Source: Cervus elaphus
Lineage: Eukaryota; Chordata; Mammalia; Artiodactyla; Cervidae
DNA length: 64,000 bases
Direction: 5' to 3'
Assembly (NCBI RefSeq): GCF_910594005.1
Contig: NC_057818.1
Span: 57,548,001 to 57,612,000 of the forward strand
Shown here: positions 1-9,600 of the stretch, piece after piece
Numbering within the stretch: position 1 is the stretch's first letter
Layout of the letters: each line of letters opens with the position of its first letter
Notes under the pieces: generated by a model
Seen by the model: the letters and a program-made list of their open reading frames with translations, nothing else
Databases searched by the model: none
Told to the model about the DNA's origin: nothing
Program-made: the position numbers and the translations under genes

Positions 1-190
1 TGGTATTGTAGCTGATAATCAGATTTTCCTCAGTGTCATTTGCACCCCGGTGCCAGCTATATTTCCTGAACATCTTTAGGGGCATTGTTGACAGTCAGGA
101 GGCTCCGGAATCCCTTGAAGCCTGTGAATGGGTCTGGGCTGATGTACATTTGGCTGGAGGCCTGGGTGATCCCACAGGCCAGCAGACTGG
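1..190 (-). pseudogene. CEACAM18: CEACAM18-like N-domain exon, partial, with a frameshift
   Basis: On the minus strand a pyrimidine-rich stretch ending in CAG (191-193) is followed by an open frame reading SLLACGITQASSQ, then GFKGFRSLLTVNNAPKDVQE. This is the end of the leader and the start of the IgV-like N domain of a CEACAM protein, and it resembles CEACAM18 most. After VQE the frame hits TAG. Reading one base on gives WHRGANDTEENLIISY, the expected continuation, so there is one extra base near 61-66. The gene runs off the left edge of the window, and its first exon was not found. It lies in the opposite orientation to the Siglec genes, as CEACAM18 does in human. Either the gene is broken here or one base is wrong in the assembly. 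The family call is firm; the exact member is likely but not certain. Confidence 0.7.
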
Positions 191-1247
191 CTGAGGAAGA
201 CAAACAGAAAAAGACACACATACACAGGTTTATACCCACAGGCGATGATCCACAGAGACACTGGTGAACAGGCCATGGGTTTCTAGCTCTGAAGGACCGC
301 CCCCCTCCACCCTGTCTCCTTCTCTCCATCACCTCAGCCCCTGCCCTGGTCCATTCTTTTATCATCCGTTTCCAGGCTGGCCTCCTCCCTGGATACTCAG
401 CCTCCAGTCCATCCTCAAAGGTCAGTTTTGGGGATCCTTATGAAGCCCCACAGGTGACCCTGCTCTCCCTCTGCTTATGTATCTTCCATGGCTCCCCAAT
501 GCCGTCACACTCTTAGAGAGCGAACTGGTCTCTAGGACCCAATGTAGGCTCTTTTTGAGTCACATCTACCCTACTTTACCACCTTCATTCATTCACTCAT
601 GTATTCATTCATTCATCTGAAGACTGTGTGTCCCAGTCACACATACAGATCTCTCTTGACCAACTTCACTGTCTTCTGACTTGGGTTTTTGCACATGCTC
701 TTCCCCATTTCTATGTCCCTGGCACCCTAGCTCTCTCCTCCCCATGTCCATCTTCCTTGTTGACCCACTTCTGTGTCCCAGCTCCCTGGAGGTCAGGGTG
801 GAACCCAGCAGGAGGGCTGAGAATGGTTATCTGGGTGGATTAAACTCCCCCAAGAGGATTTGCACTGTCTTTGATTTACCATATAGGTTCAGTGGCATGA
901 AATGAATGGTGCTGGGGAATCTGTTATCTTGGCAGGCGTCTGCTGCTCTGGGAACCTCCCCCCATGGAGGAGGCAAAGACAGCAAAGACCCCGCCCGCTA
1001 GAGATCCAGGTGTGGACCCTAGAGGTTTTGGAGGACAGTGTACATGGCCACCAGGGAAACACAAGAGTGGTCAGTATCAGGAGGAAGCAGAGTGTTTGGG
1101 GGAAAGTGAGGGGTTGGGAAGGGTCCTGCCAGAGAGGTGGTGGAGGGGATCAGAGCGGAGGAGGTGAATCCAGAGGAAGCGATTGCTGGGAGCTGTGTGC
1201 TGGGGTTTAATTTCATCACGCTTTGTGGTGGGTAGAGGTGAATGCTA

Positions 1248-1281
<34 letters not shown>

Positions 1282-2389
1282 TTGGTCAAGCCGTGCCCAG
1301 GTGTGTGAGTTCATGAAAGTTCTACTGAGGGCCCTGGGTCCCTCCCTTCTCCCCATGCCCCCCGCCCCCCATCACGCTAGCCCGACTCTCTTACCCACGA
1401 GGACTAGTTTTCTCCAGAGTCTGCACCTGGGTCTGGAAAGGTCCATCAGTCACTCAGGTCCTCCTGCTGGAGGGATCTCTCCAGGGACCCGGCCGCTTCC
1501 TGTGTCCTGTTATAGACCTGCGTCATCTCAGGCCCTGAGCTGTGGTCTCCATCCCCTTCCTGCTCAGGGATGGACTCTGTACTGCAAGGTGGGAGGGGCT
1601 GGGGAGGAGACATTCTTCTGAGTGGGCGATTATCTTTAGGACTTGATACCCACAAGAAAGGACCCTGGACATGTGGCAATTAAAATATCAGTGACCATTT
1701 TGTGGAATTTTTGATATCCCAACCTACTTTTCTTAAAACAGAATTGGACCACCTTGACCAAAAGGAGAACAAACAGCGTCACTCATCACCTAGTTGTTCA
1801 AGGGTTTTCAGTCACTACCTGCTGCAGGCTCCCACCAACAGTGCACCCTGAGAGGAATTCAGGATGAGGTACTCTGTGCTTTGGATAATCAGGCCCCAAG
1901 ATGCATAGCTCAGAAAGGATTTCAATGATCCCAGACTCCAGCATCAGTCATACTAAAAAAGAAAAAAAAAAACTCTAAAATCATGAACTTGGTATATCTG
2001 TTCTTTGTGATAAGCAATGATCAGTTACTAAGATGTATGCTTGATGACACATCTCTCCCAACCCCCAAATTCAAATACACGCTGGCTCCTCCCCTTCCTC
2101 TTTGGAGCAGTTCCTCAGAGCTGTCTCCCAGGCTACAGTCCTCAAGGAGACCCTGAATAAGACTTAGATGCCCTGTGTTTTGCTTTAAGTGGACACCCTT
2201 CAATACAGTCAGCCTAACTTACCACCCTGGTTTCACCCACTCATCAGTTAGTTCATATGCTTATAAGTGAAGGCTTGCCAGTGACTCCACCAATGGGTGA
2301 AAGCCACTAATTGGGCAAAGCCTGAGAGGTCTCTAGGATTACTGTGAGGAGGCCAGCCTGCTAATTTAATATGTGGTCAGGCTTGGGAA
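191..2389. other. No gene recognised; intergenic
   Basis: I see no supported coding exon. The stretch holds an imperfect ATTC-type repeat at about 584-618 and a TG microsatellite at 1249-1280. The promoter and first exon of the minus-strand CEACAM gene should lie somewhere in its left part, but no clear leader exon was found. Confidence 0.4.
1249..1280. repeat. (TG)n microsatellite
   Basis: About 16 uninterrupted TG units, likely variable in length between individuals. Confidence 0.9.
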
Positions 2390-2830
2390 ATCACTGGGCC
2401 ACTTCATGTGATTCCTAGGGTTTTCCCAAAGCCCGTTGATTGGACAAAATTCAGGCTTGCACACAAAAATCTGATGAACCTGTTTATTGACAGGGCCCAC
2501 ATGGGGTCTCACTGATAAGATGGCTCATTATGTTGACCTCACAAACAAAAAATAAAGCACAGTGATCTGTGAGACTGAAATTGCCCAAATGGCATCCTGT
2601 TATCTCACTGGAGCCTATTGTCTCAAAGCTGCGAGACCACCAGATTCCAGACCTCTGGCTACGTGACCATCCCTTCAGGGAATTTTTCATTGGTGGGGTA
2701 TAAGAAGGACTCCATCAGAAAGGGAGGATGCTGGTTCTCCTTAGGAGCCACTCACCCTCTCGTTTCCCTCTAATAAATGTCCCTTTTCTTGCCTGACTGC
2801 CTGGCTCACTCTCTTTTTCTCTGCACTTGC
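2390..2830 (+). mobile_element. Probable class I ERV LTR
   Basis: The order of signals fits an LTR. There is a GTATAAGAAG TATA-like box near 2698, then an AATAAA at about 2772-2777, then a T/C-rich U5-like stretch. Remnants of retroviral internal sequence follow directly (next entry). Exact ends and target duplication were not found. Confidence 0.45.
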
Positions 2831-2984
2831 CTTACATTTATGACTATCACAATCAGCTTCAGGTTATTTTAAAGGATATTCTGATCTTCCTTCAGATGTT
2901 AATTCCATCCAGGTAGCTTTTAACTCTATGTTTCCTATGGGCTGAACCGGGACCTTTCTTTCTCATAAAAAGGACCAGGATGGG

Positions 2985-3810
2985 GTGGTAAGTGCTATTG
3001 AAGATTTAGCTAATCTGGAAAAACAGCTCTTTCACTCTCTAGAGGAGTTCCCTAAAAGGAAGACCTCCCCCCAAATTCTTCATCTTTAACTCCAGCCATT
3101 GAAGACCCCTCAATGAAAGCAAGACCCTCCTTGTTTCTGCTCTTATTGCAAAAAAAAAAAAAAAAAAAAAAAAAACCAGGACATTGGAAAGGATTGTCAT
3201 AAATTAAAGGTCTTAAGTTGCCTTTTTCCTCCCAGTTCTCAATGACAGAGCATTGAGGAGCTATAGGGCCTCTTCCCCCTTTCTCCCTCTTCACTGGTTT
3301 GAGAAATACTTTAGATTGTGAGTAAACCTCTCTGGTCCTGATTCACACTGTAGATACACAATTGGTGCTCAACCCACTATCATAAAACAGCCCCTGCCTT
3401 GAGTACTAAAATCATCCAAACAGTGGGGATCTCCAGTGAACCCCAAGAGATTCTTGCCTCTGAACCTGTTCCCTCTGTTTAGACCTTTGAGGTGCTCACC
3501 CTTTCCTCCTTTGTTCCTCCACCCTATGGATTCATCAGGTTGAGACTCCTTAAAGAAGTATCACGCTGTCATATCTTTCTTCCAAAGGGGAAAATAATTC
3601 TAGAATTTGGCCGTAGTAGTAGAATTTGACAGCAGCCAACCAAGTGAATTAAATGACCCTTTGACATCTTTTCTTTGTTCCATCTCTGACAAAGCTAAAG
3701 CTGAACCTGGAAACACTGATAAATTATCTCTACGGAATCAGCTACCTTCCTCTTGGGCAAAATCTCCAACTGATAAGTCACAGTACACTTCCCACCAAAA
3801 TCCAGAACTT
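2985..3810 (+). mobile_element. Degenerate class I ERV internal fragment (gag end to protease)
   Basis: At about 3132-3200 the forward strand encodes CSYC and, after a poly-A interruption, GHWK. These are the two halves of a gammaretroviral nucleocapsid zinc knuckle. Frame-shifted protease-like remnants follow to about 3810. Many stops make it non-functional. A run of about 27 A at 3149-3175 splits the knuckle. The right end is cut off by SINEs. Confidence 0.45.
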
Positions 3811-3958
3811 CCCTGGTAGTCCAGTGGTTAAGACTTCACCTTCCAATGCAGGAGATGCAGGTTTAATCCCCGGTCAGGGAGCTGGAATCCCATATGCCTC
3901 AACAGTCAAAAAAACAAACCATGAAACGGAAGCAATGTTGCAACAAATTCATTAAAGA
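3806..3958 (+). mobile_element. CHR-type tRNA-derived SINE
   Basis: Begins with the typical head AACTTCCCTGGTAGTCCAGT and ends in an A-rich tail. It is a ruminant tRNA-derived SINE. Confidence 0.7.
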
Positions 3959-3965
3959 CTTTTAG

Positions 3966-4250
3966 GGCCTTCCTGGTGGCTCAGGGGTAAAGAATCCACC
4001 TGCCAATGTAGGAGACACTGATTCAATCCCTGATCTGGGAAGATCCCACATGCTGGGGAGCAACTAAGCCCAAGAGCCACAAGTACTGAGCCTGTGTTCT
4101 GCAACAAGAGAAGGCTGCTCAATGAGAAGCCAGTGCCTCCCAGCTAGAGAAGCCCCCACTCACCACAACTAGAGAAAAGCCCACGCAGCAGTGAAGACCC
4201 AGCACCGCCAAATAAATGAATAAATTTAAAAAATACATAAAGACTTTAAA
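3966..4250 (+). mobile_element. Bov-tA/CHR-type SINE
   Basis: Starts CCTTCCTGGTGGCTCAGG, has a tRNA-like B box (GATTCAATCC) and ends in an A-rich tail. Confidence 0.7.
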
Positions 4251-4309
4251 AATTCAAATAGAGCTCTCAAAATTGCTTTTCAGAATTAATATCTTATAAG
4301 CAAGAAGAT

Positions 4310-4490
4310 CTTCGTGCTTCCCAGGTGGCACGTTCGATCCCTAGGTTGGGAAGATCCCCAGGAGGAGGGCATGGCAACCCACTCCAGTATTCTTGCCTGG
4401 AGAATCCCTTGGACATAGCAGCCTGGTGGGCTATGGCACATAGAGTTGCAGAGAGTTGGCCGCAACTCACGAACCTTGGCACATATGCAC
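4310..4490 (+). mobile_element. Bov-tA SINE
   Basis: Contains the diagnostic Bov-A core (CACTCCAGTATTCTTGCCTG, then GGAGAATCCC) with a degraded tRNA head. Confidence 0.75.
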
Positions 4491-4689
4491 AAGAAGTCCT
4501 TCGAGGCTTGCAGACCATCACAGAAGATTACAAGGCTCAAAGCCCTTGTACCAGTCCCTGTTAACACTGCCATTTTGGCACTGAGGATGAAGGTCTGTCC
4601 CAGGTCTTCAAGGGATAAACAGAATTGCTGTACTTTGACACTGTTATTCCTAACACTCATATGTTGTGGGCATCCCTTCCAACCGTAAG

Positions 4690-5165
4690 TAAATTCCTTA
4701 CTGCAAGTGATTCTTTTATGCAAGTGAAGGCTCCGTCTTGAAAGCAGGACTCCATCTTGGGCCGGACTGTGGACTTTGAGCTATGTGCCCAGGATCTATG
4801 AAAACAACACACCAACTGGAGAAACAGGCCCCCGGAAGGAAGAGCCCCAGTCCCCTAAAAGAATACCCTAATTATTTGTATAACTGAATAGAATCATACA
4901 TTCTATTATGCTTATTGGGGTAGGACTACAGGCATATTGATAACTGTCCACTGTTAACTACCTAGGCTTAAGGCATAAGAATCGAGGGTTAACTTTGATT
5001 GTATCTTTATTTTCCTTTGTTCAGACTAGTTTCAGAGAATTTGGGGAGGTGGGTTTGAGCGTCCTTGGCTAAGAGGAGACTCTGCCTTGGTCCCGCCTGT
5101 GCACTCCAATATCTGGGATGTCCTTCTGAGTGAGTTTTTTTCTGGAACGAGTGGCTACAACATTG
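4690..5165 (+). mobile_element. Possible LTR-like sequence
   Basis: A mixed region with no gene, containing ATCTTTATTTTCC and a GC-rich start that looks like an old LTR. No clear ends or target duplication were seen, so this is a weak call. Confidence 0.2.
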
Positions 5166-5167
5166 TG

Positions 5168-5335
5168 AGCCCAGGGACTGTCCATGGCTCCTCTCTCCAT
5201 GGGATTCTCCAGGCAAGATACTGGAGTAGGTTGCCATTTCCTTCTCCAGGGGATCTTCCCGACCCAGGAATCGAACCTGGATCTCCTGCATTGCAGGCAG
5301 ATTCTTTACCTACTGAGCTATGAGGGAAGCCCCTG
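5168..5335 (-). mobile_element. Bov-tA SINE
   Basis: Reverse complement of the Bov-tA consensus. It reads as the Bov-A core followed by the tRNA-derived head ending GAGGGAAGCCCC. Confidence 0.8.
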
Positions 5336-5529
5336 GTACCAGAGCAGTTTCCAAAGGACAGGATGCAGGGAGGCAGCCAGGAGAAGGGGCAGCAGGTCCT
5401 GGCTTCCCAAGTGCCTTAGGTTGTTCGTTGCCTTCTCTGGACTGCAGCATCTCTCTGAAAAATGGATAAATGAGCATCATTTCCCAAGACTGCCAAGCTG
5501 CAATGAGAAAAGGTCTGAGGTTCCTCTTC

Positions 5530-5530
<1 letters not shown>

Positions 5531-5564
<34 letters not shown>
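5531..5564. repeat. (AC)n microsatellite
   Basis: About 17 AC units in a row. Confidence 0.9.
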
Positions 5565-5568
<4 letters not shown>

Positions 5569-5683
5569 TTCTGTCAGAACTTCCTCTTGCTCACAGGGCT
5601 ACTGGTTCCTTGAAAGAGGGAACCTAGACATCAGACAATCCCAGAAAAGAGCTTGGCCCTTCCCACTCCCTCTACTGTGCCCA

Positions 5684-5905
5684 CCTGTGAAAAGAATTGA
5701 CTCCTTGGAAAAGACCCTGATGCTGGGAAAGATTGAGGGCAGGAGGAGAAGGGGACGACAGAGGATGAGATGGTTGGATGGCATCACCAATTCGATGGAC
5801 ATGAGTTTGAGCAACCTAAAAAGAGATGGTGAAGGACAGGGAAGCCTGGCGTGCTACAGTCCATGGGATGCAAAATTAGATACGACTGAGTGACTAACAG
5901 TTTCA
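5684..5905 (+). mobile_element. BovB LINE 3' fragment
   Basis: Matches the 3' end of the BovB element in this window at 31460-31683, including GAGATGGTTGGATGGCATCA and the tail ACGACTGAGTGACTAACA. Confidence 0.85.
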
Positions 5906-6556
5906 CATTCACTTTAGGAGGCTAAAGCTTTCTTTTACAAATGAGAGGCAGGGGACGTGGGGCGGTCTGTCTCTGGGAAAGGCCCTTACTCAATGTCAGT
6001 TCCACACCTGGAGGAACTGAGGACCTCTAGGGTCTGGACTAGGGTTTCTCAGTCCCAATACTGTTGACTTTGGGGCTGGATGATTTCTGTCGCAGGAGTA
6101 GGGACTGGGGGTGGAGTATATAGCATGTTAGGAAGCTTCCCTGGCCTTGCCCACACCCATCGGATGCCAGTTTCACCCAATATCCAATGTCCCCTGGCGT
6201 TTTGGGGCAGGGGAAAGAACCACTGGTCTGGACAACAGGGTGACCCTCCCTGGCCAGGGCAGAAGGACTTAGCCATCGAGACATCTACCACACCCACCCC
6301 CCCACATGCCTCTGAGGTCTGCAGAACCCCTGGTGCACCCATGACAGGTCAGGAGGAGCCTCCACCAAATTCGAGAGGACTGGAGGTTCATGAGCCACAT
6401 TCCTCGTCCCTGTTGCACTGCTGGAGGGATGAGCCGAGATGGGGGTCAGGACAGGGGTCCCCTGCATGTCTGCTCCTCGCTGGGCAGGTCTCTGGGTCTC
6501 TGGGCCCAGGGGTGTCCTGTCCGCTGTGTGTGGAGGGGGGAGGAGCTCTGGCTCTG

Positions 6557-6568
6557 AAGTTCCTCTTC
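6557..6568 (+). promoter_or_regulatory. Conserved PU-box candidate, copy A
   Basis: AAGTTCCTCTTC (reverse complement carries GAGGAA, the PU.1/ETS core) lies about 120 bp before the start codon. The same block is at 15069 (copy B), 23565 (CD33) and, shortened, 36979 (SIGLEC5-like). PU.1 control of myeloid Siglecs is known; use of this site is inferred. Confidence 0.4.
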
Positions 6569-6687
6569 TGTGAACAGAGCTCTTGCTCCTCCCCGGCTTC
6601 CCACGGGTCTCCCCGCAGCCTTACCTGCCTGTCACCTTCCCCTTCTCTTTTCACACACAGGACGCCCAGACACCCTCCGGCTCAGAC

Positions 6688-9600
6688 ATGCTGCCGCTGC
6701 TGCTGCTGCCGCTGCTGTGGGCGGGTGAGTGGACGGCGGGGCGGGGGTGGGCGGGGCGGGGGCTCGGCTGACCCTCGATTCCCCGCAGGGTCCCTGGCTC
6801 AGGATCCGAGATACCGGCTGGACATGCAGCCATCCGTGTTGGTGCAGGAGGGCCTGTGTGTCCGCGTGCCCTGCTCCTTCTCCTATGACACGGACGTCTT
6901 CAGTGCTTCTAGCCCTGTTCACGGCTTCTGGTTCCGGGAAGCGGCCAATGAAATCGTGGATGCCCCCGTGGCCACAAACAAATTAGATCGTCAAGTTCAG
7001 GAGGAGGCCCAGGGCCGATTCCACCTCTTCGGGGACCCCAGGAACAACAGCTGCTCCCTGGAGATCAGAGATGCCAGGAAGAGTGACAGCGGTTCCTACT
7101 CTTTTCGTGTGGAGAGAGGAAGTATCAAATGGAGTTACAAGTCTGAACAGTTCTTCCTGAATGTGACAGGTAAGCCGTGGATCTAGGAGAGGCCACAGTG
7201 GGGGTCGTGGGGGTCCCAGGGCAGGGCTGGGGTGGGGGCCCCTCCTGGGAGGGCGTTGGGGGTAAAGCAGGTGGGGGCTCAGAGGGAGGGGCTGGACTGC
7301 AGCCTGAAGCTTCTCTGGGGGCCACACCTCAAAGCCTCCTCCCGATCCCCATCTTCCCCCTCCTCTCACCAGCCCTAACCCACCAGCCCCACGTCCTCAG
7401 CCCGGGGGCCCTGGATGCCGGCCGCCCCGGGAACCTGACCTGCTCTGTGCCCTGGGCCTGTGAGCGGGCCACTCCTCCCATCTTCTCCTGGACGTCAGCT
7501 GCCCCCAGCTCCCTGGGCCCCAGGACCCTCTTCTCGTCGGTGCTCACCCTCACCCCAAGGCCCCAGGACCACGGCACCAGGCTCACCTGCCAGGTGAAGT
7601 TCCCCAGAAGTGGGGTGATGGTGGAGCGGACCATCCTGCTCAATGTCACCTGTGAGTGAGGGGTGAGGATGCCCGGGGGGCCTGAGGATGTGGGGGCAGG
7701 CAGGAGATGGGAGGTGTTCTTGTCCTGGAGGCCCAGCTAAGGAGGGGGCTAGAGGGACGTATGCCTGTCCCTCCTGGGTTCTACAGATCTGGGTAGGGGC
7801 GGAGAGGGGATGACTACACTTCCGTCATCCCAGTCCTCCCGCTGAGGAAGGAAATCCTCTCTCCCAGTCCCAGGTGCTCCACAGAGACCAGTGACCAGAG
7901 ACTTCCAAAGAAACAGCACAGGTATGAAGGAGGGCCCCTCCTGGGCTGTCGGGGGTGAGGGTGCTTCCGGCTCAGGGCTGGGCTGGGCTCTGCTGGTCCC
8001 TGTCTCACTCTGGACCCACCCCAGTGACCGGAGCCCCCGGTGGGTGAGCCCAGTGGTCCCTGCCCCTCCTCTGCCCCCATGGCCACTCTGCCCAGCTGTC
8101 CCCACCGGCCCCTCACTCCCCTGGGACTTGCCCACTTCCTCTTCTGCTCCCCAAGAGCAGGGCGACATCCCCAGGGCAGAGTCCACCCCTCAAAGCGCCT
8201 CACCATCCACGACCTGACTCCTCCAGCTCTGCTGTTTATTTTCTCCCAATAGCTTGTAACTTATGCATGTTTTGATGGATCGTATATTTTGAAAGCGTTT
8301 TGTTTTCACCACGGCCATATATGGTGAAACCTTTTGCTCTTTGCTCATACCAGGTGAAAACTGGCATATCTATATGGCATTGCTTAGTTAAATGCATTAT
8401 TTTTATTGAGGAAAAATCAGATAAAATAAAATCGACCATTTTAGCCAGTTTAAAACAGACAACAGTTGGCTTCAAGAATGTTCACGATGTTGTACAAGTC
8501 TCACCACTCCCTAAATCCATCCGTCTCAGATTTTCATCATCCCAGAGGGAAGCCTGGTGCCCATGAAGTAGTCACTCACCACACTGTCCTCCCCAGCCCT
8601 GGGCAACCACTGACCTGCTGTCCATGTCCATGGATCTGCCTATGGGGGACATTTCATACAAGTTGAATGTTACAAGACTATGGCCTTTTCCATGTGGCTC
8701 CTTTCTCATAAAAAAAACATTTTCCAGGATCACTCATTAAGCATGTATCAGTATCAGTTTCTTTTTGTCTGAACAATATTTCATTGCATGGATGGACCAG
8801 CTTCTGGTTTATCTGTTTAGCAGTGGATGGACATCTGGGTTATTTCTACTCTGGGGCTATTACAATGCTGCTATGAATGTGCTATACTTTTTTTTTTAAT
8901 CATTGACTGCAGTTTTCTTGGGCATATACCTAGGAGTGAAATTTCTGGGTCAAATGGTAGATTCTACATTTAAATTTCTGAGGAAATTTCAGCTGTTTTT
9001 CACACTGGCAGGACCATTTTATGTTCCCACCATTAGTATATGTTGGCTCCAATTTCTCCAGATCCTTGTTGATGTTGTTGTTTTCCTTTAAAAGCGCAAA
9101 AGAAATTTGGGTGTGAAGAAATATCTCATCATGATTTCAATTATGTTTATGGAGTGAGTAATGATGTCATTCCTTTTTCAAAATGAAATTATTGGTCATT
9201 TGGAGAAATTTTTTAATCCGTTGTTCCATTTTTAAAATTGCAATGTTTGTCTTTTTGTTGTTGAATTGTAAGATTTTTTTAATATAGGCTGGGTACTACA
9301 TACACATCAAATCTATGATGTGCAAATATTTTCTCCCATTACATGGTTGGCTTTTCACTTTCTCAGTAGTGTCAATTGACAAACAGAATTTTTCGTTTTC
9401 ATGAAGTCCAACTCATGCATTTTCTGCACCGCTCCCCCCCCCCCATTCAACTGCTGGATGGTAAGGGCATGGGGATGGGGTGAGGCGTGGGCACATGGGG
9501 TCTGGCATCCAGTGAGTCAAGATGGCCTGGAGTCCTTGTGGGAGAGGAAGGAGGCAGGATGAGGTCCAACAGGTGAATTTGTCCTGGTCCCACTTTCCTG

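Noticed and set aside
3806..4490. tRNA-like promoter boxes
   Set aside because: They are heads of tRNA-derived SINEs; no cloverleaf of a true tRNA gene was seen here or in the other SINEs.
6080..7186. Open frame of 368 codons
   Set aside because: It runs through the 5' flank, exon 1, intron 1 and exon 2 of copy A in one frame. The end is the real V-set exon; the rest is chance in GC-rich sequence.
7177..7659. Open frame of 160 codons
   Set aside because: Intron 2 of copy A plus the real C2 exon in one frame. A splice acceptor (CTCACCAG) marks the true start at 7373. The same applies at 24184-24666.
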